Below are positions 17,249 through 26,205 of a stretch of 64,000 nt of DNA, one piece after another. The translations under genes and the position numbers were made by a program. The stretch spans positions 62,001-126,000 of the forward strand of contig CAMBLG010000004.1 of the NCBI GenBank assembly GCA_945868435.1. The letters are read 5' to 3'. Origin of the DNA: an uncultured Lachnospiraceae bacterium. GTDB taxonomy: Bacteria > Bacillota > Clostridia > Lachnospirales > Lachnospiraceae. Numbering within the stretch: position 1 is the stretch's first letter; every line of letters begins with the position of its first letter. The notes beneath the pieces were generated by a model, which did no database searches, was not told the origin of the DNA, and saw only the letters and a program-made list of their open reading frames with translations.

Positions 17249-17276
17249 TATTAGCATAACGATATTTTCATGTCAA
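17248..17276 (-). promoter_or_regulatory. sigma-A promoter of the sulfur operon
   Basis: On the minus strand TTGACA (17271-17276), a 17-base spacer and TAATAT (17248-17253). It is the only strong promoter seen for the whole block down to 3709 and stands about 45 bases before the ATPase start. Confidence 0.75.
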
Positions 17277-17315
17277 GAATAAATTTGAAATTTTTTCCAT
17301 GGGGGATTTTCTATA

Positions 17316-17361
17316 GAAAAAATACAGCAAAAATCCCCAGCTTTTGCCGGGGATTCTGCTG
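17316..17361 (-). terminator. terminator downstream of amt
   Basis: Stem CAGCA...ATCCCC / GGGGAT...TGCTG (17325-17361) followed on the minus strand by a T-rich run (17316-17323). It separates the nitrogen genes from the sulfur operon promoter. Confidence 0.75.
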
Positions 17362-17418
17362 TTGATGTATACTAAACTAAGGGGATTAGATTCACTAATC
17401 TCTTAAGATTAGTGCATA

Positions 17419-19170
17419 CTATTCGACATCCTGCAATGCCTCGATATCCTCCTCACCGGTACGAACCTTGACAACCTTTGCCACATCGTACACGAAGATC
17501 TTACCATCTCCGATATGTCCGGTATAAAGTGCTTTCTTAGCTGCTTCAATGACGTTCTCAACCGGAATCTTACTTACAACAACCTCAACCTTAATCTTCG
17601 GAAGCAGAGTTGCATCCAACTCAGCACCACGATAACGGGAACCGGATCCCTTCTGGATACCACAACCCATAACCTGTGTACAGGTCATACCTGTTACACC
17701 GAGGTCGTTCATAGCCTTCTTCAACTGATCGTAACGTGACAGCTTTGCGATAATAACAACCTTGTACATTCCGCTTTCGGTATGCGGCATGGAAACAACC
17801 TTGACAGCCGCATCCTTCTTTGCTGCAGATGCAGTCTCGTATTCCGGTGCACCAAGATCTGTATTCTCGTTGACATCCATGGTAGAATCAGAAACATCCA
17901 TGATAGAGAAGCCTGCGTATGCGGATGGCAGACCATGCTCGGTTGCATCCAGACCTGTGATCTCCTCTTCCTCAGATACACGAAGACCAATCACTGCCTT
18001 AATTACAAAGAATGTAATTGTAATCATGATTGCAGCCCATGCGCCTACGGTGAGAACACCGAGAAGCTGTAATCCCAGAAGCTTGAAACCACCGCCGTAG
18101 AACAGACCTTCTGTGATTCCAGCCATTGCAAATCCCGGAGCCGTTTCTGTTGCAAACAGACCAACAGCAATCGTACCCCAGATACCATTCATCATATGTA
18201 CGGCAACGGCACCAACCGGGTCATCCACATGAAGCTTGTAATCCAGAAGCCATACACCGAATACTACCAACAGGCCAGCGACAAAACCGATGATTGCAGC
18301 ACCCAGACAATCGGTAACATCACAAGGAGCTGTGATTGCAACCAAACCTGCCAGAGATGCATTCAGACACATGGAGACATCCGGCTTGCCATACTTGATC
18401 CATGTAAAAATCATACATACGACAGTTGCCACTGCAGGAGCAACTGTTGTGGTAAGGAATACACTGGCCAGCTGCGCACCATCTGTACATGCAGCACCAT
18501 TGAAACCATACCAACCAAACCAGAGAATAAAGCATCCCAAGCATCCAAGTGGAAGGTTATGTCCCGGAAATGCGTTAACCTTAACAATCTTACCGGATTT
18601 ATCCTTGGTAAACTTACCGATACGCGGTCCAAGGATTTTCGCACCGATCAATGCAGAGATACCACCAACCATATGAATTGCACAGGAACCTGCGAAATCA
18701 TGGAAGCCAAGCTGTGCTAACCAACCGCCGCCCCAGATCCAGTGTGCCTCAATCGGATAAATCAAAGCTGAAATAACTGCTGAATAAATACAGTAGGATA
18801 AGAACTTGGTTCTCTCAGCCATAGCACCGGATACAATCGTTGCTGTGGTTGCGCAGAATACTAAGTTAAATACAAAATTTGAGAAATCAAAATCTGCGTA
18901 GGCTGTAAAGATATCGAATCCAGGCTTTCCGATAAAGCCAAGGATATCTTCTCCCAGCAACAGTGAAAAACCAATCAGGATGAATACAACTGTACCGATA
19001 CAGAAGTCCATCAGATTCTTCATTAAGATGTTACCACTGTTCTTTGCTCTGGTAAAACCAGCCTCTACCATCGCGAAGCCGGCCTGCATCCAAAACACCA
19101 AAGCAGCACCGATCAGGAACCAAATTCCAAAAATGTTGTCCGTTATAAAAGACATTACTTCTTCTGTCAT
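17419..19170 (-). CDS. amt: ammonium transporter fused to a C-terminal P-II (GlnB/GlnK) domain
   Basis: A 583-residue membrane protein. Residues ~1-430 are an Amt/Mep/Rh channel with 11 helices (WFLIGAALVFWMQAGFAMVEAG, then GGISALIGAKILGPR). After a linker of about 50 residues, ~470-583 are a complete P-II signalling domain, MYKVVIIAKL to the C-terminus, including the T-loop GIQKGSGSRYRG with its tyrosine. P-II proteins bind ATP/2-oxoglutarate and plug Amt; here the regulator is tethered. The ATG at 19170 follows AGGAGG by 9 bases; upstream in-frame codons lie in a hairpin. It follows glnN, and a terminator hairpin lies between them. Confidence 0.95.
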   Translation of the reverse strand: MTEEVMSFITDNIFGIWFLIGAALVFWMQAGFAMVEAGFTRAKNSGNILMKNLMDFCIGTVVFILIGFSLLLGEDILGFIGKPGFDIFTAYADFDFSNFVFNLVFCATTATIVSGAMAERTKFLSYCIYSAVISALIYPIEAHWIWGGGWLAQLGFHDFAGSCAIHMVGGISALIGAKILGPRIGKFTKDKSGKIVKVNAFPGHNLPLGCLGCFILWFGWYGFNGAACTDGAQLASVFLTTTVAPAVATVVCMIFTWIKYGKPDVSMCLNASLAGLVAITAPCDVTDCLGAAIIGFVAGLLVVFGVWLLDYKLHVDDPVGAVAVHMMNGIWGTIAVGLFATETAPGFAMAGITEGLFYGGGFKLLGLQLLGVLTVGAWAAIMITITFFVIKAVIGLRVSEEEEITGLDATEHGLPSAYAGFSIMDVSDSTMDVNENTDLGAPEYETASAAKKDAAVKVVSMPHTESGMYKVVIIAKLSRYDQLKKAMNDLGVTGMTCTQVMGCGIQKGSGSRYRGAELDATLLPKIKVEVVVSKIPVENVIEAAKKALYTGHIGDGKIFVYDVAKVVKVRTGEEDIEALQDVE

Positions 19171-19200
19171 AACTATAATCCTCCTAAGTTTTATTTCATA

Positions 19201-19255
19201 TAAAAAGCGGCACTTTCCCAATTTCCACAGCTTCGTGGTTCAAGAAAATGCCGCT
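19201..19255 (-). terminator. hairpin between glnN and amt
   Basis: Long stem (AGCGGCANTTT arms at 19206-19216 and 19245-19255) containing a small inner CCAC/GTGG hairpin, followed on the minus strand by TTTTTA. It ends the glnN message or attenuates read-through into amt, whose ribosome site begins some 15 bases later. Confidence 0.65.
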
Positions 19256-19279
19256 ATTTATCTAGTCATGTTTTCGGGC

Positions 19280-21397
19280 TTATACCTCGAAAATCAGATC
19301 GCCGTAGGATGGCATTGGCCATAACTCCTTATCAACGATCATCTCCAGCTTATCAACCGGAGCACGGAGAGCCTCCATGGCTGTCTTAACCTCATCGCGG
19401 TAGAAGACTGCCTGATCTCTTCCCTCTTCCATCGTTCCGCCCTGCTCCGTTACATCCTGTAACTTTGCAAGTGCAACCTTTGTCTCAGACAACAGTGCGG
19501 AGGTCTCGGTAAGAAGTTCTGTCTGAACGCTTACATCCGCATCTGCACATGCACTCTTCACTTCATTCAGAGACTGTGCAAGTCCAGTTGTATATTTGAT
19601 AACAGCCGGAATAATCTGCTTGCCTGCAATATCAATCATAGCCTTTGCCTCGATATTGATGGTCTTCGCATAAGTCTCATACTCAATCTCAACACGGGAC
19701 TCCAGCTCTGTCTTTGTAAATACTGAGAACTTCTCGAATGCTGTAACAGACTCCGGAGCTGTGTATGCCGGAATTGCGTCAACCATGGACTTAATGTTTG
19801 GAAGTCCGCGACGCTCAGCCTCAGCTACCCACTCATCGGAATAACCGTTGCCATTGAATACAACTCTCTGGTGCTCTACTGCGTACTTTTTAATCAAGTC
19901 GTGTACAGCGAGTTCAAAATCATCTGCCTTCTCCAGCACATCGCAGGCCTCGGAAAATGCCTCTGCAACAATTGTATTCAATACGATGTTCGGCTGTGCA
20001 ACAGAATCCTGTGAACCAACCATACGGAACTCAAACTTGTTTCCGGTAAAAGCGAACGGTGATGTACGGTTACGATCTGTCGCATCCTTCATGAAGTCCG
20101 GAATGGTCTTAACTCCGGTCTCCAACTTCTCACCCTCAAGACTGTGAGTTGCAGTACCGGTGCTGATCAACTGATTCAGCACGTCACCCAGCTGATCTCC
20201 AAGATATACGGAAAGGATTGCAGGCGGTGCCTCATTGGCTCCAAGTCTGTGATCATTTCCTACATCAGCTGCAGATGCGCGAAGCAGAGCAGCATGATTA
20301 TCGATTGCCTTTAAGATACAAGTCAGTACCAACAGGAACTGTACGTTCTCATGTGGAGTTTCACCCGGATCCAACAGGTTGATTCCATCATCTGTTGTGA
20401 TGGACCAGTTGTTGTGTTTACCGGAACCGTTCACACCTGCGAATGGCTTCTCATGAAGCAGACACTGTAATCCATGACGTCCGGCAACCTTCTTCAAGGT
20501 CTCCATAGTCAGCTGGTTGTGGTCAACTGCCACATTACACTCCGCATAAATTGGAGCCAACTCATGCTGCGCAGGAGCAACCTCGTTGTGCTGTGTCTTA
20601 GCTGTTACGCCAAGCTTCCAGAGTTCCTTATTGACATCTCTCATGTATGCGGCAATTCTCTCACGAATTGCTCCGAAATAGTGATCGTCCATCTCCTGTC
20701 CCTTCGGAGGCATTGCTCCGAACAGAGTACGTCCGGTGAAGATCAAATCCTTGCGCTGTAAATACTTCTCACGATCTACGATGAAGTATTCCTGCTCAGG
20801 TCCTACGGAAGGAGTAACCTTCTTAGAGGTTGTATTTCCAAATAAACGTAAAAGACGAAGTGACTGCTCGTTGATTGCTTCCATGGAACGAAGAAGCGGA
20901 GTCTTCTGATCCAGAGCCTCTCCTGTATAAGAACAGAAAGCAGTTGGAATGCAAAGAGTTGCGCCGGCTGCATCCTGACGGACAAATGCCGGTGATGTAC
21001 AATCCCAAGCTGTATATCCTCTTGCCTCGAATGTAGCTCTCAAACCACCGGATGGGAAAGAAGATGCATCCGGCTCACCTTTGATCAGCTCCTTACCGGA
21101 AAAGCTCATCAGAACCTTGCCATTCTCCATCGGAGCGGTAATAAAGGAATCATGCTTCTCAGCGGTAACTCCTGTCAATGGCTGGAACCAGTGTGTATAA
21201 TGGGTTGCGCCTTTCTCGATTGCCCACTCTTTCATCTCATGCGCGATGACATCAGCGGTCTCGAGATCAAGTTCCTGTCCCTCTTCAATGACTTCGTGAA
21301 GCTTCTTGTACACCTTCTTGGGAAGACGGGACTGCATCACAGAGTCGTTGAATACATTTTCTCCGAAAATGTCTACTACGTTAAAATAATCACTCAT
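19280..21397 (-). CDS. glnN: glutamine synthetase type III
   Basis: ATP-dependent ammonia assimilation enzyme, 705 residues, the size of GSIII (GlnN) and much longer than GSI. GSIII blocks seen include [48 protein letters not shown] and GSGKHNNWS. The start ATG at 21397 was chosen over a TTG 24 bases earlier; AAAGGA lies upstream. GSIII forms dodecamers and is common in anaerobes. With the Amt-PII gene after it, it makes an ammonia uptake and assimilation pair. A terminator-like hairpin in its leader suggests attenuation. Confidence 0.97.
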   Translation of the reverse strand: MSDYFNVVDIFGENVFNDSVMQSRLPKKVYKKLHEVIEEGQELDLETADVIAHEMKEWAIEKGATHYTHWFQPLTGVTAEKHDSFITAPMENGKVLMSFSGKELIKGEPDASSFPSGGLRATFEARGYTAWDCTSPAFVRQDAAGATLCIPTAFCSYTGEALDQKTPLLRSMEAINEQSLRLLRLFGNTTSKKVTPSVGPEQEYFIVDREKYLQRKDLIFTGRTLFGAMPPKGQEMDDHYFGAIRERIAAYMRDVNKELWKLGVTAKTQHNEVAPAQHELAPIYAECNVAVDHNQLTMETLKKVAGRHGLQCLLHEKPFAGVNGSGKHNNWSITTDDGINLLDPGETPHENVQFLLVLTCILKAIDNHAALLRASAADVGNDHRLGANEAPPAILSVYLGDQLGDVLNQLISTGTATHSLEGEKLETGVKTIPDFMKDATDRNRTSPFAFTGNKFEFRMVGSQDSVAQPNIVLNTIVAEAFSEACDVLEKADDFELAVHDLIKKYAVEHQRVVFNGNGYSDEWVAEAERRGLPNIKSMVDAIPAYTAPESVTAFEKFSVFTKTELESRVEIEYETYAKTINIEAKAMIDIAGKQIIPAVIKYTTGLAQSLNEVKSACADADVSVQTELLTETSALLSETKVALAKLQDVTEQGGTMEEGRDQAVFYRDEVKTAMEALRAPVDKLEMIVDKELWPMPSYGDLIFEV

Positions 21398-21463
21398 TTT
21401 CACAACGTCCTTTCTCTTCAATCAAATCCCCTTGATTGGCTATTTTTCGACACAGACAATTTT

Positions 21464-21497
21464 AAAAAAGGGCATTCCAAGCTTAGTTGGAACGCCC
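21464..21497 (-). promoter_or_regulatory. terminator-like hairpin in the glnN leader
   Basis: GGGCGTTCCAA and TTGGAATGCCC arms with a 6-base loop, followed on the minus strand by six T. It stands 67 bases before glnN and 153 bases after the fba stop. Either a distal fba terminator or a glnN attenuator; nitrogen genes of clostridia are often controlled by ANTAR antiterminators, but I could not see a clear second ANTAR hairpin. Confidence 0.6.
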
Positions 21498-21649
21498 TCG
21501 TTCATGTCTGTTATCATTTTCTGAACCTAAGATAACTCTTTCTGCGCCAAAATGCAACTCTTTTTTTCAAAAAAATGGCGTTTTATTTATTCTGTCAAAT
21601 ATAAACAGATTTCATTTGCATTTTTGTGCATTTTTCTATATTCAATCAA

Positions 21650-22513
21650 TTAAGCCTTGCCAACAGATCCGAACAGCTCCATCTTCTCCTTAACAGTAGC
21701 CTTGATTGCCTCTGCGCCAGGAGCAAGAAGCTTACGAGGATCAAATCCCTTGCCCTCTAAGTCCTTACCTGCCTCAACATACTTACGTGTAGCATCTGCA
21801 AATGATAACTGGCACTCGGTATTCACGTTAATCTTAGATACACCCAGATCGATTGCCTTCTTGATCATATCCTCCGGAATTCCTGTACCACCGTGAAGTA
21901 CCAAAGGCATAATGCCTGTCTTCTTCTGGATTGCATCCAGTGTCTCGAAGCTAAGTCCAGCCCAGTTCTCCGGATACTTTCCGTGAATGTTACCGATACC
22001 TGCAGCCAGCATATCCACACCGAGATCTGCAACAGCCTTACACTCATCCGGATCCGCACACTCACCCATACCTACTACACCGTCTTCCTCGCCGCCGATG
22101 GAACCAACCTCAGCCTCGATGGACATACCTAACGCATGAGCAACTGCAACTAACTCCTTAGTCTTAGCAATGTTCTCCTCGATTGGATAGTGAGAGCCGT
22201 CAAACATGATAGAAGTGAAGCCGGCCTTAATGCACTTGTAGCATCCTTCATAAGTTCCATGATCCAGATGAAGCGCTACCGGAACTGTGATTCCAAGTTC
22301 CTCATCCATAGCCTTAACCATGGCAGCAACGGTCTTAAAACCTGTCATATACTTACCGGCACCCTCAGATACACCTAAGATTACCGGGGAGTTCAGCTCC
22401 TGTGCGGTAAGGAGTACAGACTTGGTCCACTCCAGATTGTTGATGTTGAACTGGCCAACTGCATAGTGGCCTGCTTTTGCCTTCTCAAGCATTTCTTTTG
22501 CAGATACTAACAT
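21650..22513 (-). CDS. fba: class II fructose-1,6-bisphosphate aldolase
   Basis: Zinc aldolase of glycolysis/gluconeogenesis, 287 residues. Key sites: PVALHLDHGTYEGC with zinc His, the GSIGGEEDGVVG loop, and LHGGTGIPEDMIKKA near the C-terminus that binds phosphate. Length and motifs fit the class IIB (GatY/FbaA-like) branch, so tagatose-bisphosphate aldolase is a possible side identity; isolated position favours the central-metabolism enzyme. Starts with ATG behind AGGAGG. An AT-rich leader with a TATAAT-like hexamer lies upstream. Confidence 0.94.
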   Translation of the reverse strand: MLVSAKEMLEKAKAGHYAVGQFNINNLEWTKSVLLTAQELNSPVILGVSEGAGKYMTGFKTVAAMVKAMDEELGITVPVALHLDHGTYEGCYKCIKAGFTSIMFDGSHYPIEENIAKTKELVAVAHALGMSIEAEVGSIGGEEDGVVGMGECADPDECKAVADLGVDMLAAGIGNIHGKYPENWAGLSFETLDAIQKKTGIMPLVLHGGTGIPEDMIKKAIDLGVSKINVNTECQLSFADATRKYVEAGKDLEGKGFDPRKLLAPGAEAIKATVKEKMELFGSVGKA

Positions 22514-22597
22514 GAAATAATCCTCCTAAATAAGTTGTATAAGCGTACTACATGAATGTATTATATTACATTTGTTTACAAAAATAAAGTTAAAAAT

Positions 22598-23482
22598 TTA
22601 ACAGAATATTGAGACTCTCTGCTTCATATTTTGGATAACTGCCTCCTCGTGTTCTCCGCCGAACTCTCCATCCAGCGTCCATGCCACCGGTTCCTTGGCC
22701 GTAATCCGAACCTCATTGGTCTTAAAGGAGTAGATCAGATCCGTGTCATCGATCATATTCGTCAGACTGGCAAGAATCTCATTGAGCTCGATGGGGTTCC
22801 TGGGAACCTTGATCAGCGTCACCTCAAACAAACCGTCATCCAGCTTCACATCCGGCCCTGTCATTCCCTTGAAGCCGCCAACAGAAACCGAGTTTGTGAT
22901 CATTCCGTAGATAAATTCATCCTGAAAGACCTGTCCCTCATACTCCACCTGCATACTGTAAGACGGAACGTCGTGCAGTGACTTCATCCCCTCCATAATG
23001 TAGGCGACATGACCGAAAATATTCTTGAGCTGCTGTGAGGTCTTATAGGACACCTCCGTAAACAAGCCAAAGGCTGCCACATAGACAAACGGATCACTGT
23101 TAAAATCTCCGATATCACAAGCAAACGGCTTTTCTCCCACCGCGATTCTCGCGGCATCCAGCATTCCTTTGGGGATTCCCAGAGAATTGGCGAAATCATT
23201 GGTACTGCCGGCGGGAATATAGCCAATCGGAACATTGGTTTCGGACCGGATCAATCCGGTCATCACCTCGTCCAGCGTACCGTCACCTCCGCTGCAGACA
23301 ATACGATCATACTGCGCTGCCGACTCTATGACCTTTCTCGTGGCGTCTGACTGGCACTGAGTGACATAAACCGTCACTTCAAATTCAGCCTTAATCATGA
23401 TATCCAGTATTTCAACGAGATTATTTTTAATCAATCCCTTTCCAGAATGTGGGTTAAAAATAAACAATAACTTCTGACTCAT
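22598..23482 (-). CDS. diacylglycerol/lipid kinase (YegS/DagK family)
   Basis: A 294-residue soluble or peripheral kinase. The catalytic domain has FIFNPHSGKG near the N-terminus and the nucleotide loop CSGGDGTLDEVMTGL. The family phosphorylates diacylglycerol or related lipids for recycling into phospholipid synthesis. Two starts are possible: GTG at 23488, whose GTGA overlaps the whiA stop, or ATG at 23482; the GGAGG site is 4 bases from the first and 10 from the second. I list the ATG. It follows whiA directly and may be cotranscribed. Confidence 0.92.
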   Translation of the reverse strand: MSQKLLFIFNPHSGKGLIKNNLVEILDIMIKAEFEVTVYVTQCQSDATRKVIESAAQYDRIVCSGGDGTLDEVMTGLIRSETNVPIGYIPAGSTNDFANSLGIPKGMLDAARIAVGEKPFACDIGDFNSDPFVYVAAFGLFTEVSYKTSQQLKNIFGHVAYIMEGMKSLHDVPSYSMQVEYEGQVFQDEFIYGMITNSVSVGGFKGMTGPDVKLDDGLFEVTLIKVPRNPIELNEILASLTNMIDDTDLIYSFKTNEVRITAKEPVAWTLDGEFGGEHEEAVIQNMKQRVSIFC

Positions 23483-23484
23483 AT

Positions 23485-24327
23485 TCACAAATCCTCCGCA
23501 ATTGCAGATAATTTTCGCAATCTATGATTCACACCGGATTTACCCACCGGCGGATCCAGGTATTTCCCCAACTCCTTTAACGTTGCATCCGGATATTGCA
23601 GGCGGAGTTCCGCCATCTCCCGAAGGGATTCCGGCAGTTCATCAAATTCCATCCGGCTCTGTATCTTACGGATATCCTCAATCTGTTTGACTGCTGCACT
23701 CACCGTCTTATTGATGTTGGCCGTCTCACAGTTGACCTTCCGGTTTACGGTGTTGCGCATCTCCTTTAATATCCGCACATTTTCCAGGTTCATCAGAGAC
23801 ACATACGCCTCCATCACATTCAGCATGTCAACAATCTGTGATCCCTCTTTGACATACGCCACATAATGATTCTTGCGCTCGACAATCTTGGCATCCGCCT
23901 CAAAGCTGTTCATCAGCTCCGTGAGCAGCTGTGCCTGCTGCAAGGTCCTTGCAACAATCTCAAAATGATAGGATTTATTTGGGTCGCTAATGGAACCGGA
24001 AGCCATAAATGCCCCCCGTAAGAAGGCCCTTTTACAACAGGTCTGCTGAACGAGAAGTCTTCTTGAGTCCTCCGTCAGACGAAGTGCGGAAAGTATTCGC
24101 TCGCTGTCTGTCTTCGTCAAAGGCTCCGTGACATCCACGGAAAAGGCCTTCTGCATCAACACTCCATACTTCTCCTGCAAAAGCGGATTGTCTGTGTCCA
24201 GCACCGGCACTCCCTCTTGAATTCTACCACTCATCTCCAGCATACCCGCAAGCTCTGCCAACTGACAGTGACGGCTTCTTCCGTATTGTCTGCTGAGCTC
24301 TTCCTTCACGTCACTTGAAAATGACAT
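23485..24327 (-). CDS. whiA: DNA-binding protein WhiA
   Basis: A 280-residue WhiA with an N-terminal LAGLIDADG-like domain (FLRGAFMASGSISDPNKSYH) and a C-terminal helix-turn-helix (LRLQYPDATLKELGKYLDPP). WhiA is a conserved Gram-positive regulator linked to cell division and chromosome segregation. It is slightly shorter than the usual ~310 residues but both ends look intact. It sits in the conserved murB-rapZ-whiA order, 1 bp after rapZ; the yvcK/ybhK gene that often lies between them is absent here. Confidence 0.96.
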   Translation of the reverse strand: MSFSSDVKEELSRQYGRSRHCQLAELAGMLEMSGRIQEGVPVLDTDNPLLQEKYGVLMQKAFSVDVTEPLTKTDSERILSALRLTEDSRRLLVQQTCCKRAFLRGAFMASGSISDPNKSYHFEIVARTLQQAQLLTELMNSFEADAKIVERKNHYVAYVKEGSQIVDMLNVMEAYVSLMNLENVRILKEMRNTVNRKVNCETANINKTVSAAVKQIEDIRKIQSRMEFDELPESLREMAELRLQYPDATLKELGKYLDPPVGKSGVNHRLRKLSAIAEDL

Positions 24328-24328
24328 A

Positions 24329-25204
24329 TTACTTTCCTCTCAATGCATCTTTTCCAATATCCCTGTGCTCAATCTTCAAGCCATACTCTTTGTTGCCATC
24401 CAGACGCTTGTACAATTCATTGGCCAGCGTGACAGATCTGTGCTTGCCTCCCGTACAGCCAATGGCGATAACCAGTTGGTTTTTCCCCTCAGAGATATAG
24501 CGGGGAATTAAAAATTCAATCAACGACTCCAGTTTGTCCAGAAATTCCTTTGCATCCGGGTACTGCATCACAAACTGCTGAATCTCCACGTCATTGCCGG
24601 TCTTGGGCCGGAGTTCTTCAACGTAATAGGGATTGGGCAGAAAACGCACATCCATGACAATATCCGAATCCGCCGGAATTCCGTATTTGAATCCAAAGGA
24701 AAGGATTGTTACAAACAGATTCTTGTAATCCTCATCCCCAATAAAGATGCGCTCCAGCTCTCCTTTGAGTTCTCTGGTCAAAAGCCGGCTGGTATCGATG
24801 ATAAAGTCCGCCTCCTTCTTCAGATAAGCGAGCCGTTCACGCTCTTTGCCGATTCCCTTGTCCACCCGCTCGCCCGGAGCAAGAGGATGGTTTCTTCTCG
24901 TCTCTTTGTATCGCTTGACAAGGACGTTGTCCTCCGCATCCAGAAACAGAATTTCATACCGGACATCCTTCTGGCGCAGAATCTCAAGCATGTCCTGCAC
25001 CTTGTTCAGCTCTTCTCCGCTTCTGGCATCAATTCCAATGGCGATCTTCTGCATCTGCGTCTGGAAGTTCGTAGTAAAATCCACCAGTTTATCCAAAAGA
25101 GGAATCGGAAGATTGTCGATACAGAAAAAGCCCATATCCTCCATCATTTTCATGGCAGTACTCTTTCCTGCCCCGGACATTCCCGTTACAATTACAAAAC
25201 GCAC
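24329..25204 (-). CDS. rapZ: RNase adapter RapZ / YvcJ nucleotide-binding protein
   Basis: P-loop protein of 291 residues: Walker A GMSGAGKS at about 8-15, and the family block IGCTGGKHRSV near the C-terminus. In Enterobacteria RapZ guides a small RNA to RNase E; in Firmicutes YvcJ hydrolyses nucleotides and its RNA role is unclear, so the enteric function should not be assumed. Sits between murB (54 bp) and whiA (1 bp). Confidence 0.96.
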   Translation of the reverse strand: MRFVIVTGMSGAGKSTAMKMMEDMGFFCIDNLPIPLLDKLVDFTTNFQTQMQKIAIGIDARSGEELNKVQDMLEILRQKDVRYEILFLDAEDNVLVKRYKETRRNHPLAPGERVDKGIGKERERLAYLKKEADFIIDTSRLLTRELKGELERIFIGDEDYKNLFVTILSFGFKYGIPADSDIVMDVRFLPNPYYVEELRPKTGNDVEIQQFVMQYPDAKEFLDKLESLIEFLIPRYISEGKNQLVIAIGCTGGKHRSVTLANELYKRLDGNKEYGLKIEHRDIGKDALRGK

Positions 25205-25258
25205 GTGCTTCCCCTTCCTCTCTGTCTCATCCCATACAGGAACTCCTCTTCATTCCTG

Positions 25259-26164
25259 CTAAAAACTCCCGATCATCTTAACCTCCGGCTCCAGTTCGAC
25301 ATCGAACTGCTCCTTCACCCGATCGTGTACATCCTGCATCAGCTGCCGCACATCTGCCGCAGTCGCGTCTCCCTTATTAATGACAAAACCGCAATGTTTC
25401 TCAGACACCTGCGCTCCACCTACAGTGTAGCCTCTTAAACCTGCATCCATAATGAGTTTTCCGGCGAAATATCCTTCCGGTCTCTTAAACGTGCTTCCCG
25501 CGCTGGGATACTCCAACGGCTGCTTCTCTACGCGTTTTGCCCGAAGCTCCGCCATGTATGCACGAATCTCCTCCTCCGGCTTTGCGGAAAGCTCCATGGT
25601 TGCTTCCACCACAATATACTTTCTCTCCGGCACACAACTGTGGCGATATCCAAGCTCCAGTTCCTCCGTTGTGAGAATCAGAAGCTCGCCCTCCTCCGTC
25701 AGTACCTTTACGCTTTGAAGAACATCCTTCATCTCACCGCCGTAGGCACCGGCATTCATCACCACTGCACCTCCAACGCTTCCAGGAATTCCCGCCGCGA
25801 ATTCCAGGTCCCCCAGCCCTGCGGCAGCAGCTGTCTGTGCCGCTTTGGACAACAGTGCTCCGGCCCCCGCCACAAGGATGGTGCCCTCTATTCGCACCTC
25901 ACTCATCCGCTCCCCAATCTCGATGACCAGACCAGCGATACCGCGATCCCCCACCAGCAAATTGCTGCCGTTTCCAATTACGGTAACCGGCACATCGGCC
26001 CCTTTTGCCATGGCAAGAAGCTGCGGGAGCTCCCTCGCATCGGGAGCGGCAAACACCTCCGCCGCTCCGCCGATCCGAAAGGTCGTGTGCTTACTCATTG
26101 GTTCCTCTGTCCGGATCACAAGCTCCGGCATTGCTTCTGTGACACTGTCTAACCACTGTTTCAT
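25259..26164 (-). CDS. murB: UDP-N-acetylenolpyruvoylglucosamine reductase
   Basis: FAD enzyme reducing the enolpyruvyl group to give UDP-N-acetylmuramate, step two of murein precursor synthesis. It has 301 residues, type IIb length. Signatures: HTTFRIGGAAEVF, VIGNGSNLLVGDRGI, GIPGSVGGAVVMNAGAYGG and YPSAGSTFKRP with the catalytic serine. Intact ATG. Start of the murB-rapZ-whiA block. Confidence 0.97.
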   Translation of the reverse strand: MKQWLDSVTEAMPELVIRTEEPMSKHTTFRIGGAAEVFAAPDARELPQLLAMAKGADVPVTVIGNGSNLLVGDRGIAGLVIEIGERMSEVRIEGTILVAGAGALLSKAAQTAAAAGLGDLEFAAGIPGSVGGAVVMNAGAYGGEMKDVLQSVKVLTEEGELLILTTEELELGYRHSCVPERKYIVVEATMELSAKPEEEIRAYMAELRAKRVEKQPLEYPSAGSTFKRPEGYFAGKLIMDAGLRGYTVGGAQVSEKHCGFVINKGDATAADVRQLMQDVHDRVKEQFDVELEPEVKMIGSF

Positions 26165-26205
26165 ACTATATTCCTATTCTGTATCGATTGCTTCTATGCT
26201 TCCTT

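Noticed and set aside
16220-17254. 344-codon open frame antisense to the ABC ATPase gene
   Set aside because: The minus strand carries all Walker and signature motifs; the antisense product has no recognisable features.
17204-17300. S-box or other sulfur riboswitch before the sulfur operon
   Set aside because: The leader between promoter and first gene is only about 40 bases, too short for any known riboswitch.
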